DNA of 64,000 nucleotides from a virus. A program made the position numbers and the translations under genes. The stretch covers positions 1-64,000 of the IMG/VR virus record IMGVR_UViG_3300005663_000045. One strand, 5' to 3'. The notes beneath the pieces are model-generated. The model was not told the origin of the DNA. It ran no database searches and saw only the letters and a list, made by a program, of their open reading frames with translations. The stretch's first letter is position 1; each line of letters begins with the position of its first letter. Positions 8,196-15,555 of the stretch are shown here, piece by piece.

Positions 8196-9065
8196 ATGGC
8201 ATTAACCTTACGGTCCCAGACGAAAGAACGAATCGGCGCTAACCAGTTCGCCGTCACCGAGGAACACGCTACCGCGAACAGCGAGATAGTGTCGCAACTT
8301 GACACACTCGCTAACACTTCGCACGGTGATTACGGGGGCGAGACCGCCCCTATTTGCATGCGCGTGCAGGGGACGGGTCATTATTACCGACAGGACGAAG
8401 CGCGGGTAGTTGCTTATTACCGCACGCGCAATTGGACGGAGTGGATGATGGACAACGTCAACAAGGCGATTGTCTTCACCACGCCCGCCAATTCATCTCA
8501 GAGGCGAAAGCGCGACTTGGATGACAGGTTGCTAACGGGGCAATCTGAAGATGTCGTGGATAATGTCGTTCGCGACATTGACGAGGGCGAGAACTTTGCG
8601 GTTCGGGCGAAGCAACACGTTGCCGTCCATGCTATCGTCGATTCCAAGGCCACCTACATAGATGCCTTTGATTTATTAGGGGGGAAAATCAACAACACCG
8701 CAATGTCCGACATTAAGACAGGCGAGGCCGGGCACTTATTGTATCAGAACATGAATGTCGAACCAATACTCAACGACAGCCCGCTCTATAAGGTCATATA
8801 TAACTTTCTCCACAACGTAAAGCCTTGGAATGCGCAGTGTTTGTCTGTCGAGTACGAGTGGACACAGAAGGCGTTTCCTGCTTATTCGTGGCTTGACTCG
8901 GATGGGAACCTGATTACGCAAAACTTTTTCTTCAAGTGGCTGTGGAATAGGACAGGGGACAGCTTCTACGCAAGGCTATTTGAGGAAGCTGACTTCTCTC
9001 TTATCAACACAATGGCCGGAGGCGCTGCCGGTGGCGGAGGTGGTGGCGGGGCTGGCGTTTTCTAA
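8196..9065 (+). CDS. Virion-like protein with glycine-rich C-terminus
   Basis: 289 aa, mixed alpha/beta composition, no enzyme motif. The last ~20 residues are a Gly/Ala run (AGGAAGGGGGGGAGVF), a feature of fibre tips and assembly hooks. It overlaps the next gene by one base (TAATG). It lies in the virion block and is probably a tail- or fibre-associated protein. Family not recognised. Confidence 0.6.
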   Translation: MALTLRSQTKERIGANQFAVTEEHATANSEIVSQLDTLANTSHGDYGGETAPICMRVQGTGHYYRQDEARVVAYYRTRNWTEWMMDNVNKAIVFTTPANSSQRRKRDLDDRLLTGQSEDVVDNVVRDIDEGENFAVRAKQHVAVHAIVDSKATYIDAFDLLGGKINNTAMSDIKTGEAGHLLYQNMNVEPILNDSPLYKVIYNFLHNVKPWNAQCLSVEYEWTQKAFPAYSWLDSDGNLITQNFFFKWLWNRTGDSFYARLFEEADFSLINTMAGGAAGGGGGGGAGVF

Positions 9066-9916
9066 TGGGCGATAACTTTGGAAAACGGATAGACCTTTTC
9101 GGTCGGCAGGAAGAGACTCGCTCGTATTTGCGCAATCTTTCTATGATCGAACCGCCGAAGCCACTAGAGCTGCCACGGCACGAAAAAGAAAATGAACGAT
9201 TATCGCGAAGTAATCGCGAGCAAGTTTCGCAGCAAACAGGAATTTCTGTTGAAGAATTAGAACGGCGAAAGAAACAAATTGGATTGGCTTCGCTTCCGAA
9301 TGTTACTGAGGAAACGTCATCGCCGAGCGATGATACAAGCAAGGGCGATACGACTCCTGACGACCCACGCGCGCGATTAGCGGACGCCGAAGCGAAGATA
9401 AACCAACTCGTCCAGTTCATATCCGACCAGAGGGAAGTATCTGTCCCCCAGAACGCCGACCTTGAAAGAAGCTATGAACTTGAAGGGGCAGAGATAACCG
9501 AGATCGTGCCGGGCGATGGAATTGACGTAGATAATCCGGCACCAGGGCAGTTTATCGTGTCTTTGGCGACCAAGTTCTTGGAGGAAGAAGAAGCAACCGA
9601 TAGCGACACTGACCTCGATAACGACCAGGGTACTCACGATAACCCACTTGCGTTAGCAATCGGGGTTTCTGCTAACGCTGATGTGGACGAACCGCAAACC
9701 GACACATGGAACAGAAATTCACAAGGGGTGAATGACGGGTTCACGATGGCCTTCCACCGTTCGGCGTATAGCGACACCGGCGACGAGGTCTTCCACGGCG
9801 ATTATCGCGTAGTCACATTCGACTCACAAGGCAAGGCGGTAAGCGTTACCCTGGAAACCGAATACACCGTAGATGCCCCCGAGGACTGCGACATTATCGA
9901 CGGAGGTACGTGGTAA
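9065..9916 (+). CDS. Acidic virion-like protein sharing a QTGI helical motif with the 870-aa protein
   Basis: 283 aa. Residues 49-76 (REQVSQQTGISVEELERR) closely match residues 350-368 of the protein at 15556 (REQISRQTGIPVKELEKR), with related DNA as well. The centre is Asp/Glu-rich and probably disordered; the C-terminal ~90 residues look beta-rich. The shared motif is probably a docking or packaging element used by two virion proteins. Starts and ends in one-base overlaps with its neighbours. Confidence 0.6.
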   Translation: MGDNFGKRIDLFGRQEETRSYLRNLSMIEPPKPLELPRHEKENERLSRSNREQVSQQTGISVEELERRKKQIGLASLPNVTEETSSPSDDTSKGDTTPDDPRARLADAEAKINQLVQFISDQREVSVPQNADLERSYELEGAEITEIVPGDGIDVDNPAPGQFIVSLATKFLEEEEATDSDTDLDNDQGTHDNPLALAIGVSANADVDEPQTDTWNRNSQGVNDGFTMAFHRSAYSDTGDEVFHGDYRVVTFDSQGKAVSVTLETEYTVDAPEDCDIIDGGTW

Positions 9917-10506
9917 TGGGCACTATACGCCTTAAACGCGGCGCAGGCGCCCCGAGTACTGGGGACCTCGTCGAGGGCGAACCGGGCATCGACCTCACCA
10001 ACAAGATCGGCTATTTTGATGTCGGCAACGTCATCTACTACGTGGGGCAGTACATCCCCGGCTCCGCAGGCATCGACTTCATTCACGCCGTAGACGAAGA
10101 CGTAGACATCATCACGCTCGCGGGGATTACCAATACGCCTAAACTGTATTGGGACCAATCGGAGGATGCCCATAGACTCACGCGAGGGCTTGTCGTTGAC
10201 CGGGGATTGAGAGTGGCAGGGCTACAACTCGCGGTGGTGGCGAAGACCGCGGCGTACACCGCAACAGCCCTAGATGATGTGATTACTTGTGGTGCCGGTA
10301 ACGAGACATTCGCTATTGATCTCCCCGCCCCATCAGCCGCGCTGACCGCAAAAGTATTCTTCATCAAGAACGTAGGGACTGGCGTAATTACAGTGGACGC
10401 CAATACGACTGGCGGCACAACAATAGATGGGAGCAATACCCAAACAATCAATCAGTACGAATGTTTACAAGTTATCTCAGATGCCAGTGTTTACTGGGCA
10501 ATATAG
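9916..10506 (+). CDS. Tail fibre / receptor-binding-type protein
   Basis: 196 aa. The N-terminus (TIRLKRGAGAPSTGDL ... GEPGID ... IGYFDVG) matches the common phage fibre head motif, in which an (I/L)xRG strand is followed by LxxGEPG. The C-terminal half (FFIKNVGTG, GTTIDGS) is a short beta-prism-like repeat ending in a YW pair, as in many fibre tips. An upstream GTG at 9910 is in frame, but ATG 9916 overlapping the stop is preferred. Confidence 0.65.
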   Translation: MGTIRLKRGAGAPSTGDLVEGEPGIDLTNKIGYFDVGNVIYYVGQYIPGSAGIDFIHAVDEDVDIITLAGITNTPKLYWDQSEDAHRLTRGLVVDRGLRVAGLQLAVVAKTAAYTATALDDVITCGAGNETFAIDLPAPSAALTAKVFFIKNVGTGVITVDANTTGGTTIDGSNTQTINQYECLQVISDASVYWAI

Positions 10507-10515
10507 GAGAATATT

Positions 10516-11148
10516 GTGAGTTTATGGAAACTAATTAATGGGCGATGGGGAAGTGGTGCCGGTCAGACCGACGAAATTAGAATAGATGCTTCTACTAACG
10601 CTCTTATTACAATGGACCACGAACTCCATGAAATACATGCGGGCGGTTCTTTTACTGTTCATGTTGATAATACAACAGCAAATACAGACGACCATCGTAC
10701 CCTTCTTGGTTTTGAAACACCAGCCGGTACAAAATGGGCACATATGATCGTACTTATTGGTGCTTCAAATCCAGCGGAAGCATTTTTCTATGAAGGTATT
10801 ACAATAGACGACGATGAGGGAGTTGAGCTAACTATTGAGGACAGGAACAGAAATACTGATAATACCAGTGTTCTGTTATCATTTGAAAATCCTGCCGTTG
10901 CCGGACTTGTTACCTGGATGAATGAAACCCAACTTGCGACTGCTAATTTCGTATCAGGTACAATCCTCGATCATTTTCAGGTTATTGCAGGTTCAGGGCC
11001 GAAAGCATTAGGTGGTACTTCCAGGTCAACAGAAGAATGGATATTAAAACCATCAACAAAATATGCTGTAGTTATACAGAATGTAGGTGCGAGCACAAAC
11101 TTGCACGAAATACATCTTGATTGGGATGAAGATACTGATATTAATTAA
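10516..11148 (+). CDS. AT-rich virion/decoration-like protein
   Basis: 210 aa, GTG start after AGGAGA. Beta-rich sequence with conserved-looking LHEIHAGGSF and STKYAVVIQNVGASTNLHEI segments, as in phage beta-sandwich decoration proteins. Codon use is visibly AT-rich compared with both neighbours, and the intergenic DNA after it is AT-rich too. This suggests acquisition from another phage together with the truncated gene that follows. Confidence 0.6.
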   Translation: MSLWKLINGRWGSGAGQTDEIRIDASTNALITMDHELHEIHAGGSFTVHVDNTTANTDDHRTLLGFETPAGTKWAHMIVLIGASNPAEAFFYEGITIDDDEGVELTIEDRNRNTDNTSVLLSFENPAVAGLVTWMNETQLATANFVSGTILDHFQVIAGSGPKALGGTSRSTEEWILKPSTKYAVVIQNVGASTNLHEIHLDWDEDTDIN

Positions 11149-11179
11149 CTCTTATAACTTATAAACTAGGTAAAGTAAT

Positions 11180-11239
11180 ATGAAAGTAACTTTCAATATT
11201 CCAGATGAAAATATAGGTCGTATAGACGCCGGAACTTAA
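11180..11239 (+). pseudogene. Truncated 19-codon remnant of a phage gene
   Basis: ATG at 11180, TAA at 11237. The peptide MKVTFNIPDENIGRIDAGT looks like the N-terminus of a small phage protein with a (M)KVTFNIPD start, cut off after 15 residues. It lies inside the AT-rich cassette, and base composition switches back to GC-rich right after its stop, so this looks like a recombination scar. Confidence 0.45.
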
Positions 11240-11241
11240 TC

Positions 11242-11781
11242 ATGACGGCCATCGCTATCCCGAAGATTGAGTTCCCCCACATTTGGGTGCCGAAGCTCCC
11301 CTCATGGCGCGACCTTGCCCGCTTGCTCCACCTACGCAAATCTCCCGGTTCCGGCCACATGATGAAGAACGCGGGCGGGCACCTTCTAAATGGTTGTGCT
11401 TTCGTAAGCGATGTACCGTGTACGGATTGCCTGGCAGCAGAGCCAGGCGCGACGGTGACCGTTAGTGGTAGTTGTACGTACTATAACGGCACGTATGATT
11501 TCTGGTTCTCAAACCCGGGGGGGCCACCGTGCACATGGGTGTTGCTCCACCAAAACGCAACGCATCCCCTAAATGACCTACGGTTGCAGTGCATTGTTAA
11601 ACATTGGGAACCTGGCGTGTGGACGATTTGGCTTACCACGGACGGGGTCAGTATCCCAGGGTATTACACAGTCGATCCCGACTATGAGAACATAACCTGT
11701 CAAGGGGGCCAATTAGTCGGTAACGCAACCCTACCTGGGGACAATGGGTGCACCGGCACTGCCGCGGTGACGCTCACATGA
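11242..11781 (+). CDS. Cysteine-rich hypothetical protein (179 aa)
   Basis: After a Pro-rich amphipathic N-terminus (~1-45), the protein has about nine cysteines and a series of Trp/Tyr/Gly beta-like segments. Regularly spaced cysteines suggest disulfides or a surface-exposed role. It overlaps the next gene by ATGA. No family recognised; position suggests a virion accessory protein. Confidence 0.55.
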   Translation: MTAIAIPKIEFPHIWVPKLPSWRDLARLLHLRKSPGSGHMMKNAGGHLLNGCAFVSDVPCTDCLAAEPGATVTVSGSCTYYNGTYDFWFSNPGGPPCTWVLLHQNATHPLNDLRLQCIVKHWEPGVWTIWLTTDGVSIPGYYTVDPDYENITCQGGQLVGNATLPGDNGCTGTAAVTLT

Positions 11782-12074
11782 AAAAGCCATGCGGGAACGC
11801 CGCGGTACCCAAACAGAACACGCGGGAAATTCTCGCCACAATGTGGGAAAAGTTGACAGGAGAAGATCGTTTAGGATACGCAAAAGAAAGCTTGCGGAAG
11901 CAAAGGTACTCTAAGTGCACACACGCCAGCAAGTGCGGGCGGATGTGCCCAAATCTCATAAAGGATTTCGGGATAGAAGAAGTCTTCTGTCGGGATATTG
12001 CCACGGGGAAAGAAACACCGCTCTATGAAGCCTTGGAGAATCCCGACTTTGAATGCCCGATAGGGCTGTTCTAG
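11778..12074 (+). CDS. Small Cys-containing protein (98 aa)
   Basis: Starts in an ATGA overlap with the upstream gene (a longer in-frame start at 11748 is disfavoured). Basic N-terminus, then cysteines at CTHASKCGRMC and FC, which could bind a metal. Last plus-strand gene before the convergent minus-strand cassette; its stop lies 4 bases from the facing stop. Confidence 0.55.
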   Translation: MKKPCGNAAVPKQNTREILATMWEKLTGEDRLGYAKESLRKQRYSKCTHASKCGRMCPNLIKDFGIEEVFCRDIATGKETPLYEALENPDFECPIGLF

Positions 12075-12078
12075 GGAT

Positions 12079-13089
12079 TCAGTCGATCCTTTGGTTCTGC
12101 CAATAGGCTTGATCGGCGATTCGTTGCTGTGCTGATGTATTTTTGTCAATTGCCCGCCTGATTCGCCTTAGTTGATACGCTGTTGAGTCTGGATCATAGG
12201 TGGTGGTGTCTGGTCGGTTGTGGCGCTTTCCTGATGTAGTTGGAAATCCAAATATTCGCCCACGGGGACGACGGTTTGCCGCCACGCTCCGACGATGTGG
12301 GCGGGCAAGATGCGCCAGTGAGGCCGACAGATAACCTCGACCACCGCAGGTCTGACAGCGCAGCCTTCCCTTTATCCCGTCACCACCGCAAGAAAAACAA
12401 TCTATGACACGAATGAGCGGCTTGGGGGGGCTTTTGGGTTTTGCCGCCGACTCGTGCAATTGTTTGTAGTACCAATCAAGCACATAATCCGTCGCTTTGT
12501 CAGATGGCGGATTATCTGCGGTATAGCCCTTGGAACCAAAATACTCCCGGGTCCATCGCTGCGCCTCGTCGCTGTTGGCGGCCGGGTAGCGAGATTCCAT
12601 GTCGGTAATCGTTTTTGCGTACGCTGCCCGCGCAATGTTTTCGGCTTCTCGTTTGGCGCGCTGTTGCTTGGCGAATTCTTCAAAGTCATCGAATATATCG
12701 GGCTTGTGTTCCTGTGCAATGTTTTTGATCTCTTGTTTGGCGCGGACTTGCTCGACCAGTTCTTCCTGTCTAGCGCGCAATCTTTCCAATTGTTTTTCGG
12801 CGAGTCTACGTTCTGCCCGATCCCAAATATCCTCTTGTTTGGCGAGGGAAACTGGTCGGTCAAGGACCGCGCCTTCTGGTAGCGGGGGCGTATCCAAGAC
12901 GTAACCCTTCGGCAGCGGAGACAGCTCCTTGGTATTCGTAAACTCATCCCAACCGACCGTGATTGGTGTGGGGCTTGGAGTTGAGGGCAGTGAGCGGGTG
13001 CGATTTAAGGCGAAACCTACCAGAAGGCCCGCACCCAATAAGGTTGCCCCGATAGCGATCTGCTTCATTTGAGGTAGTCCACGCATCAT
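12079..13089 (-). CDS. Membrane-anchored coiled-coil protein with DnaJ-type zinc ribbon
   Basis: 336 aa. A TM segment (IAIGATLLGAGLLVGFAL, ~10-27) is followed by a Pro-rich linker containing LPKGYVLD ... LPEGAVLD, a charged coiled coil (~80-160), then CFSCGGDG ... CQTCGGRG, a DnaJ-like zinc site. The LP(x)G(F/Y)xLD motif recurs at the N-terminus of the 2,093-aa protein. It has its own promoter at 13102-13129. An initial M2 or M8 start is also possible. It may be a virion or moron protein; function unknown. Confidence 0.62.
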   Translation of the reverse strand: MMRGLPQMKQIAIGATLLGAGLLVGFALNRTRSLPSTPSPTPITVGWDEFTNTKELSPLPKGYVLDTPPLPEGAVLDRPVSLAKQEDIWDRAERRLAEKQLERLRARQEELVEQVRAKQEIKNIAQEHKPDIFDDFEEFAKQQRAKREAENIARAAYAKTITDMESRYPAANSDEAQRWTREYFGSKGYTADNPPSDKATDYVLDWYYKQLHESAAKPKSPPKPLIRVIDCFSCGGDGIKGRLRCQTCGGRGYLSASLAHLARPHRRSVAANRRPRGRIFGFPTTSGKRHNRPDTTTYDPDSTAYQLRRIRRAIDKNTSAQQRIADQAYWQNQRID

Positions 13090-13101
13090 ATCATCAGTGT
13101 T

Positions 13102-13129
13102 ATTCTAGCGTTTTGTCGGCGATTGTCAA
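13102..13129 (-). promoter_or_regulatory. Sigma70-type promoter of the minus-strand membrane protein gene
   Basis: On the minus strand TTGACA (13124-13129) and TAGAAT (13102-13107) are separated by 16 bases and are preceded by TTTTTCC. The same TTTTTCCTTGACA-n16-TAGAAT block recurs at 14164-14191, and a weaker version at 14462-14489. It lies directly upstream of the start at 13089. Confidence 0.75.
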
Positions 13130-13263
13130 GGAAAAACCGCCAGGACCCCTTGGATGGGGATGTGATTGGGACGAAACTGAAGCAAATCCACGCGGCTGTG
13201 TTAAGAACAAACAGGTACGGACCAACGCCATAACATCCGGGCCGCTTAGCCGTAGACTTGGCT

Positions 13264-14133
13264 CTACGGCGGCTTACGAGCGACAACATTCATGGCATTC
13301 CCCATTGGGAACACAAGGTATGCCATCGCATGAGGGTTCAATCGTCCTAGTGACGTCACGGCACGCAATGAGGTCGCCACCACACCGTTTCGGAGCTTTC
13401 GGGCGATACGTCGCAAGCGAGTGCGCTCGAAGCAAGGATCCAATGAAACAAGCTCGAACCCAGCGGCCTCCAGGGCCGTTTGAATTCCTTGCCGTGAGAA
13501 GACGAAAAGATGTCTTGGCGGGGAGTACCACTGAACCCTCCCCGGAAGGAGCCTGTCAAGCCAATCATCCCCTATTCCAGTGTCGAGGAAAAGAAAACCA
13601 CCTGGGATCAGCACTTCGTGAATCTCACGGAGTACGCTCATAGGGTCCGTCAGGTGCTCAATTGTCGCCCAAAAGGTTACAGCGTCATACGGCTTGCCAC
13701 CCTGCAACACTTTCAAGCTATCCCCGCACGTTGCTTTGACGCCCAACACGTCCCTGGCATAGTCGATTCCTGCCTGTGAAATATCGATTCCTTCGGCTTC
13801 TAATCCGGCATCAACGCATTCCTTCAGAAAAAAGCCTTTGCCGCACCCGAAGTCTAAGAGTCGCTTGCATCCGTTCCCCAGGACGTTGTGAACCATCTTG
13901 ACCTTGAAGGGAAAGTCGGCCTCCGCACGGGACTTACATAACTCGCATCTTCCGCCCAACTCAGAGAGACCATGGAACCTTGCGTAGTAAGGCGCCAACT
14001 CGTCGATCGAGGGCATCGGGTGAACAAACGCGGTTCGGCAGCGCAGACACTTGTACATGTCATGTGTAAAGGTGCGATACTCGAACTCGGTCTCCTTGCC
14101 GCAAATAACACATGCTGGACTTTGAACAGTCAT
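13264..14133 (-). CDS. Zinc-ribbon class I SAM methyltransferase
   Basis: 289 aa from the ATG at 14133, which has GGGAG just upstream; an ATG at 14148 adds five residues. Two CxxC pairs (CVICG, CLRC) open the protein, followed by RLLDFGCGKGFFL, a canonical motif I, then acidic motif II (GIDISQ) and a post-I region with DAVTFWATIEHL. This is the Methyltransf_23-type fold seen with sugar or small-molecule C/O-methyltransferases. It sits alone with its own promoter and terminator, so it behaves as a moron expressed independently of the late operon. Confidence 0.8.
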   Translation of the reverse strand: MTVQSPACVICGKETEFEYRTFTHDMYKCLRCRTAFVHPMPSIDELAPYYARFHGLSELGGRCELCKSRAEADFPFKVKMVHNVLGNGCKRLLDFGCGKGFFLKECVDAGLEAEGIDISQAGIDYARDVLGVKATCGDSLKVLQGGKPYDAVTFWATIEHLTDPMSVLREIHEVLIPGGFLFLDTGIGDDWLDRLLPGRVQWYSPPRHLFVFSRQGIQTALEAAGFELVSLDPCFERTRLRRIARKLRNGVVATSLRAVTSLGRLNPHAMAYLVFPMGNAMNVVARKPP

Positions 14134-14163
14134 TCGCTCCCAACACATCGTATCACCAACTGC

Positions 14164-14191
14164 ATTCTAACGTTTATTCGGCGTTTGTCAA
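14164..14191 (-). promoter_or_regulatory. Sigma70-type promoter of the minus-strand methyltransferase gene
   Basis: Minus strand TTGACA (14186-14191), 16-bp spacer, TAGAAT (14164-14169). The sequence around it is nearly identical to the promoter at 13102-13129, including the T-run before the -35 that also forms the tail of the upstream terminator. Confidence 0.75.
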
Positions 14192-14193
14192 GG

Positions 14194-14222
14194 AAAAACC
14201 CCCGGCCGGGCTAGGACCGGGG
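14194..14222 (-). terminator. Intrinsic terminator after the 30-aa gene
   Basis: On the minus strand CCCCGG (14217-14222) pairs with CCGGGG (14200-14205) and is followed by a U-run (14194-14198). The U-run is also the upstream part of the next promoter, so terminator and promoter are fused. Confidence 0.7.
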
Positions 14223-14230
14223 ATGCCCTC

Positions 14231-14323
14231 TTAGGAAAGTAGCTCTAGGACCAGAGCTACAAGTTGCGCGGCTTCTTTGAGAAGCAGCACAATCTTCCTA
14301 ATGGGTTCAAGAAGCGAACCCAT
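14231..14323 (-). CDS. 30-aa hydrophobic/amphipathic peptide
   Basis: ATG at 14323 lies 5 bases after AAGGAG; stop TAA at 14231. The peptide is Leu/Val/Ala-rich (VLLLKEAAQLVALVLELLS) with spaced charged residues, so it would form one amphipathic or membrane helix. It has a promoter (14462-14489), a structured 5' UTR and a terminator of its own. Small toxins, exclusion peptides and lysis regulators look like this; the role is unknown. Confidence 0.6.
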   Translation of the reverse strand: MGSLLEPIRKIVLLLKEAAQLVALVLELLS

Positions 14324-14461
14324 TATTTCTCCTTGTCTCCCGGGCGTGTTTTGAGGCCTGGGCCCGGGGGCCAGGCGTTGTCCCGGTGGGGCCGCTAGCA
14401 AAAAACACTGGCGGCCTCAATATCGGGGTGTCTGACCAAAGGAGCGTTGGGGGCAAAGGTT

Positions 14462-14489
14462 ATTGTCGTAATTCTTCGGCGCTTGTCAA
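14462..14489 (-). promoter_or_regulatory. Third copy of the moron promoter
   Basis: Minus strand TTGACA (14484-14489), 16-bp spacer, GACAAT (14462-14467), preceded by a T-run like the other two copies. The -10 is poorer. It points at the 30-aa gene through a ~140-nt leader with two GC hairpins (GGCCGC/GCGGCC and GCCTGG/CCAGGC). Confidence 0.6.
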
Positions 14490-14513
14490 GAAAAAAACAC
14501 CGGGGCAACTTAT

Positions 14514-14628
14514 TGGGGCGTGGCGCAAAGCAGCAACCAAGAAGCGACTTTGACGACTGATTCTGACGAGCTCTCGATAAGCCCGCTTGGTTCCGTGCGG
14601 TCCTTACGGATACCACCGCCGCGCCCCA
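14514..14628. ncRNA. Candidate structured RNA, ~115 nt
   Basis: TGGGGCGTGGCG (14514-14525) pairs over its full 12 bases (one G-U) with 14617-14628. Inside, AACCAAG (14535-14541) pairs with CTTGGTT (14586-14592) and CCGT (14593-14596) with ACGG (14606-14609), giving a three-way-junction-like fold. There is no ORF on either strand with support. It lies between the leftward promoter and the rightward gene at 14705, so it could be the 5' UTR of that gene. Strand cannot be decided. Confidence 0.4.
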
Positions 14629-14704
14629 GTATATTGCTCTAATCCACAGAAGACACCAAACAGCCGGGGAAATCAACCCAATTGCTTTTACGTGAGGAAT
14701 TATC

Positions 14705-15544
14705 ATGGCTGCAGACGATGTGACCGTCTGGAATGGCGACGGTAACGACAATGCTTTCGCTACCGCCGCGAACTGGGAAGGCGATGCAATCCCGCAGAGT
14801 ACAGGCGGGTCGATCTTCCCCGCGCTGGCGCAGGCTACGGCTGTCGATGTTGCGGGTTCGGATCAGAGTGCAATCGAACTCGTTGACACGATGATTGAGC
14901 CCGGTTGCGCGCTGAACTTCGGCTCACGACCAACCCCCTTATGGCTTGACACCGACAACTTCATAGACAGCGGAACTGGCAAGAAGTTCCTCAAGTTTGA
15001 CGCCTGCGCTTCGATGCGACTACTCAGCGGCGCTGCGTCGGCTGCAGGGTACAGTTACGGCACCAATATCACAAGCGTTGCCGCCATTACCCTATTGACC
15101 TGCAACGTCGGCAAGAGTCACACGGTTGGGATAGCCGCACACGAAGACGAAGTGGCGACGGTTACGACCATGAGCTTGCTCCAGGGGATAGTGACTATCG
15201 GCAACGCGGTTGCTTCAGTGGGAACCATGTACGTTGACGGGGCTACCGTGAGTAACAACAGCGCGTGTACCACCTTGAATGTTAGTAGCGGGGCGATTTA
15301 CCAAAGGCAAGGCACGGCCGCCACGGTGAATCTCAAGGGCGGGAGACTGTACCTGAACATGCCTGCCGCGAACATGCCCACCACGGTAAATCTCTACGGT
15401 GGGATTCTTGACATGAGTCAGGACGGTATCGCCAAGACAGTCGGGACACTCAATTACTATGGCGGCCAGATATACGACCCGGCCAACATCCTCACTATCA
15501 CCACACTGAACCGCTTCAAGGGCGGCACGATAAGCGTGGCGTAA
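14705..15544 (+). CDS. Beta-helix-like tail spike/fibre protein
   Basis: 279 aa. The opening (TVWNGDGNDNAFATAANWEGDAIP) has the N-W-G ... A-x-N-W pattern found at the start of phage and autotransporter-like beta-helical proteins; the remainder is short beta-turn repeats rich in Gly, Thr, Asn. The gene at 59059 begins similarly (QANWSAANAWESVEGG), so the two may be related spikes. GAGGAATTATC precedes the ATG. Confidence 0.55.
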   Translation: MAADDVTVWNGDGNDNAFATAANWEGDAIPQSTGGSIFPALAQATAVDVAGSDQSAIELVDTMIEPGCALNFGSRPTPLWLDTDNFIDSGTGKKFLKFDACASMRLLSGAASAAGYSYGTNITSVAAITLLTCNVGKSHTVGIAAHEDEVATVTTMSLLQGIVTIGNAVASVGTMYVDGATVSNNSACTTLNVSSGAIYQRQGTAATVNLKGGRLYLNMPAANMPTTVNLYGGILDMSQDGIAKTVGTLNYYGGQIYDPANILTITTLNRFKGGTISVA

Positions 15545-15555
15545 AGGGGTCTTAG

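Noticed and set aside
13113-13643. Plus-strand 176-codon frame opposite the methyltransferase
   Set aside because: Overlaps a gene with clear motifs; the translation has no protein-like pattern.
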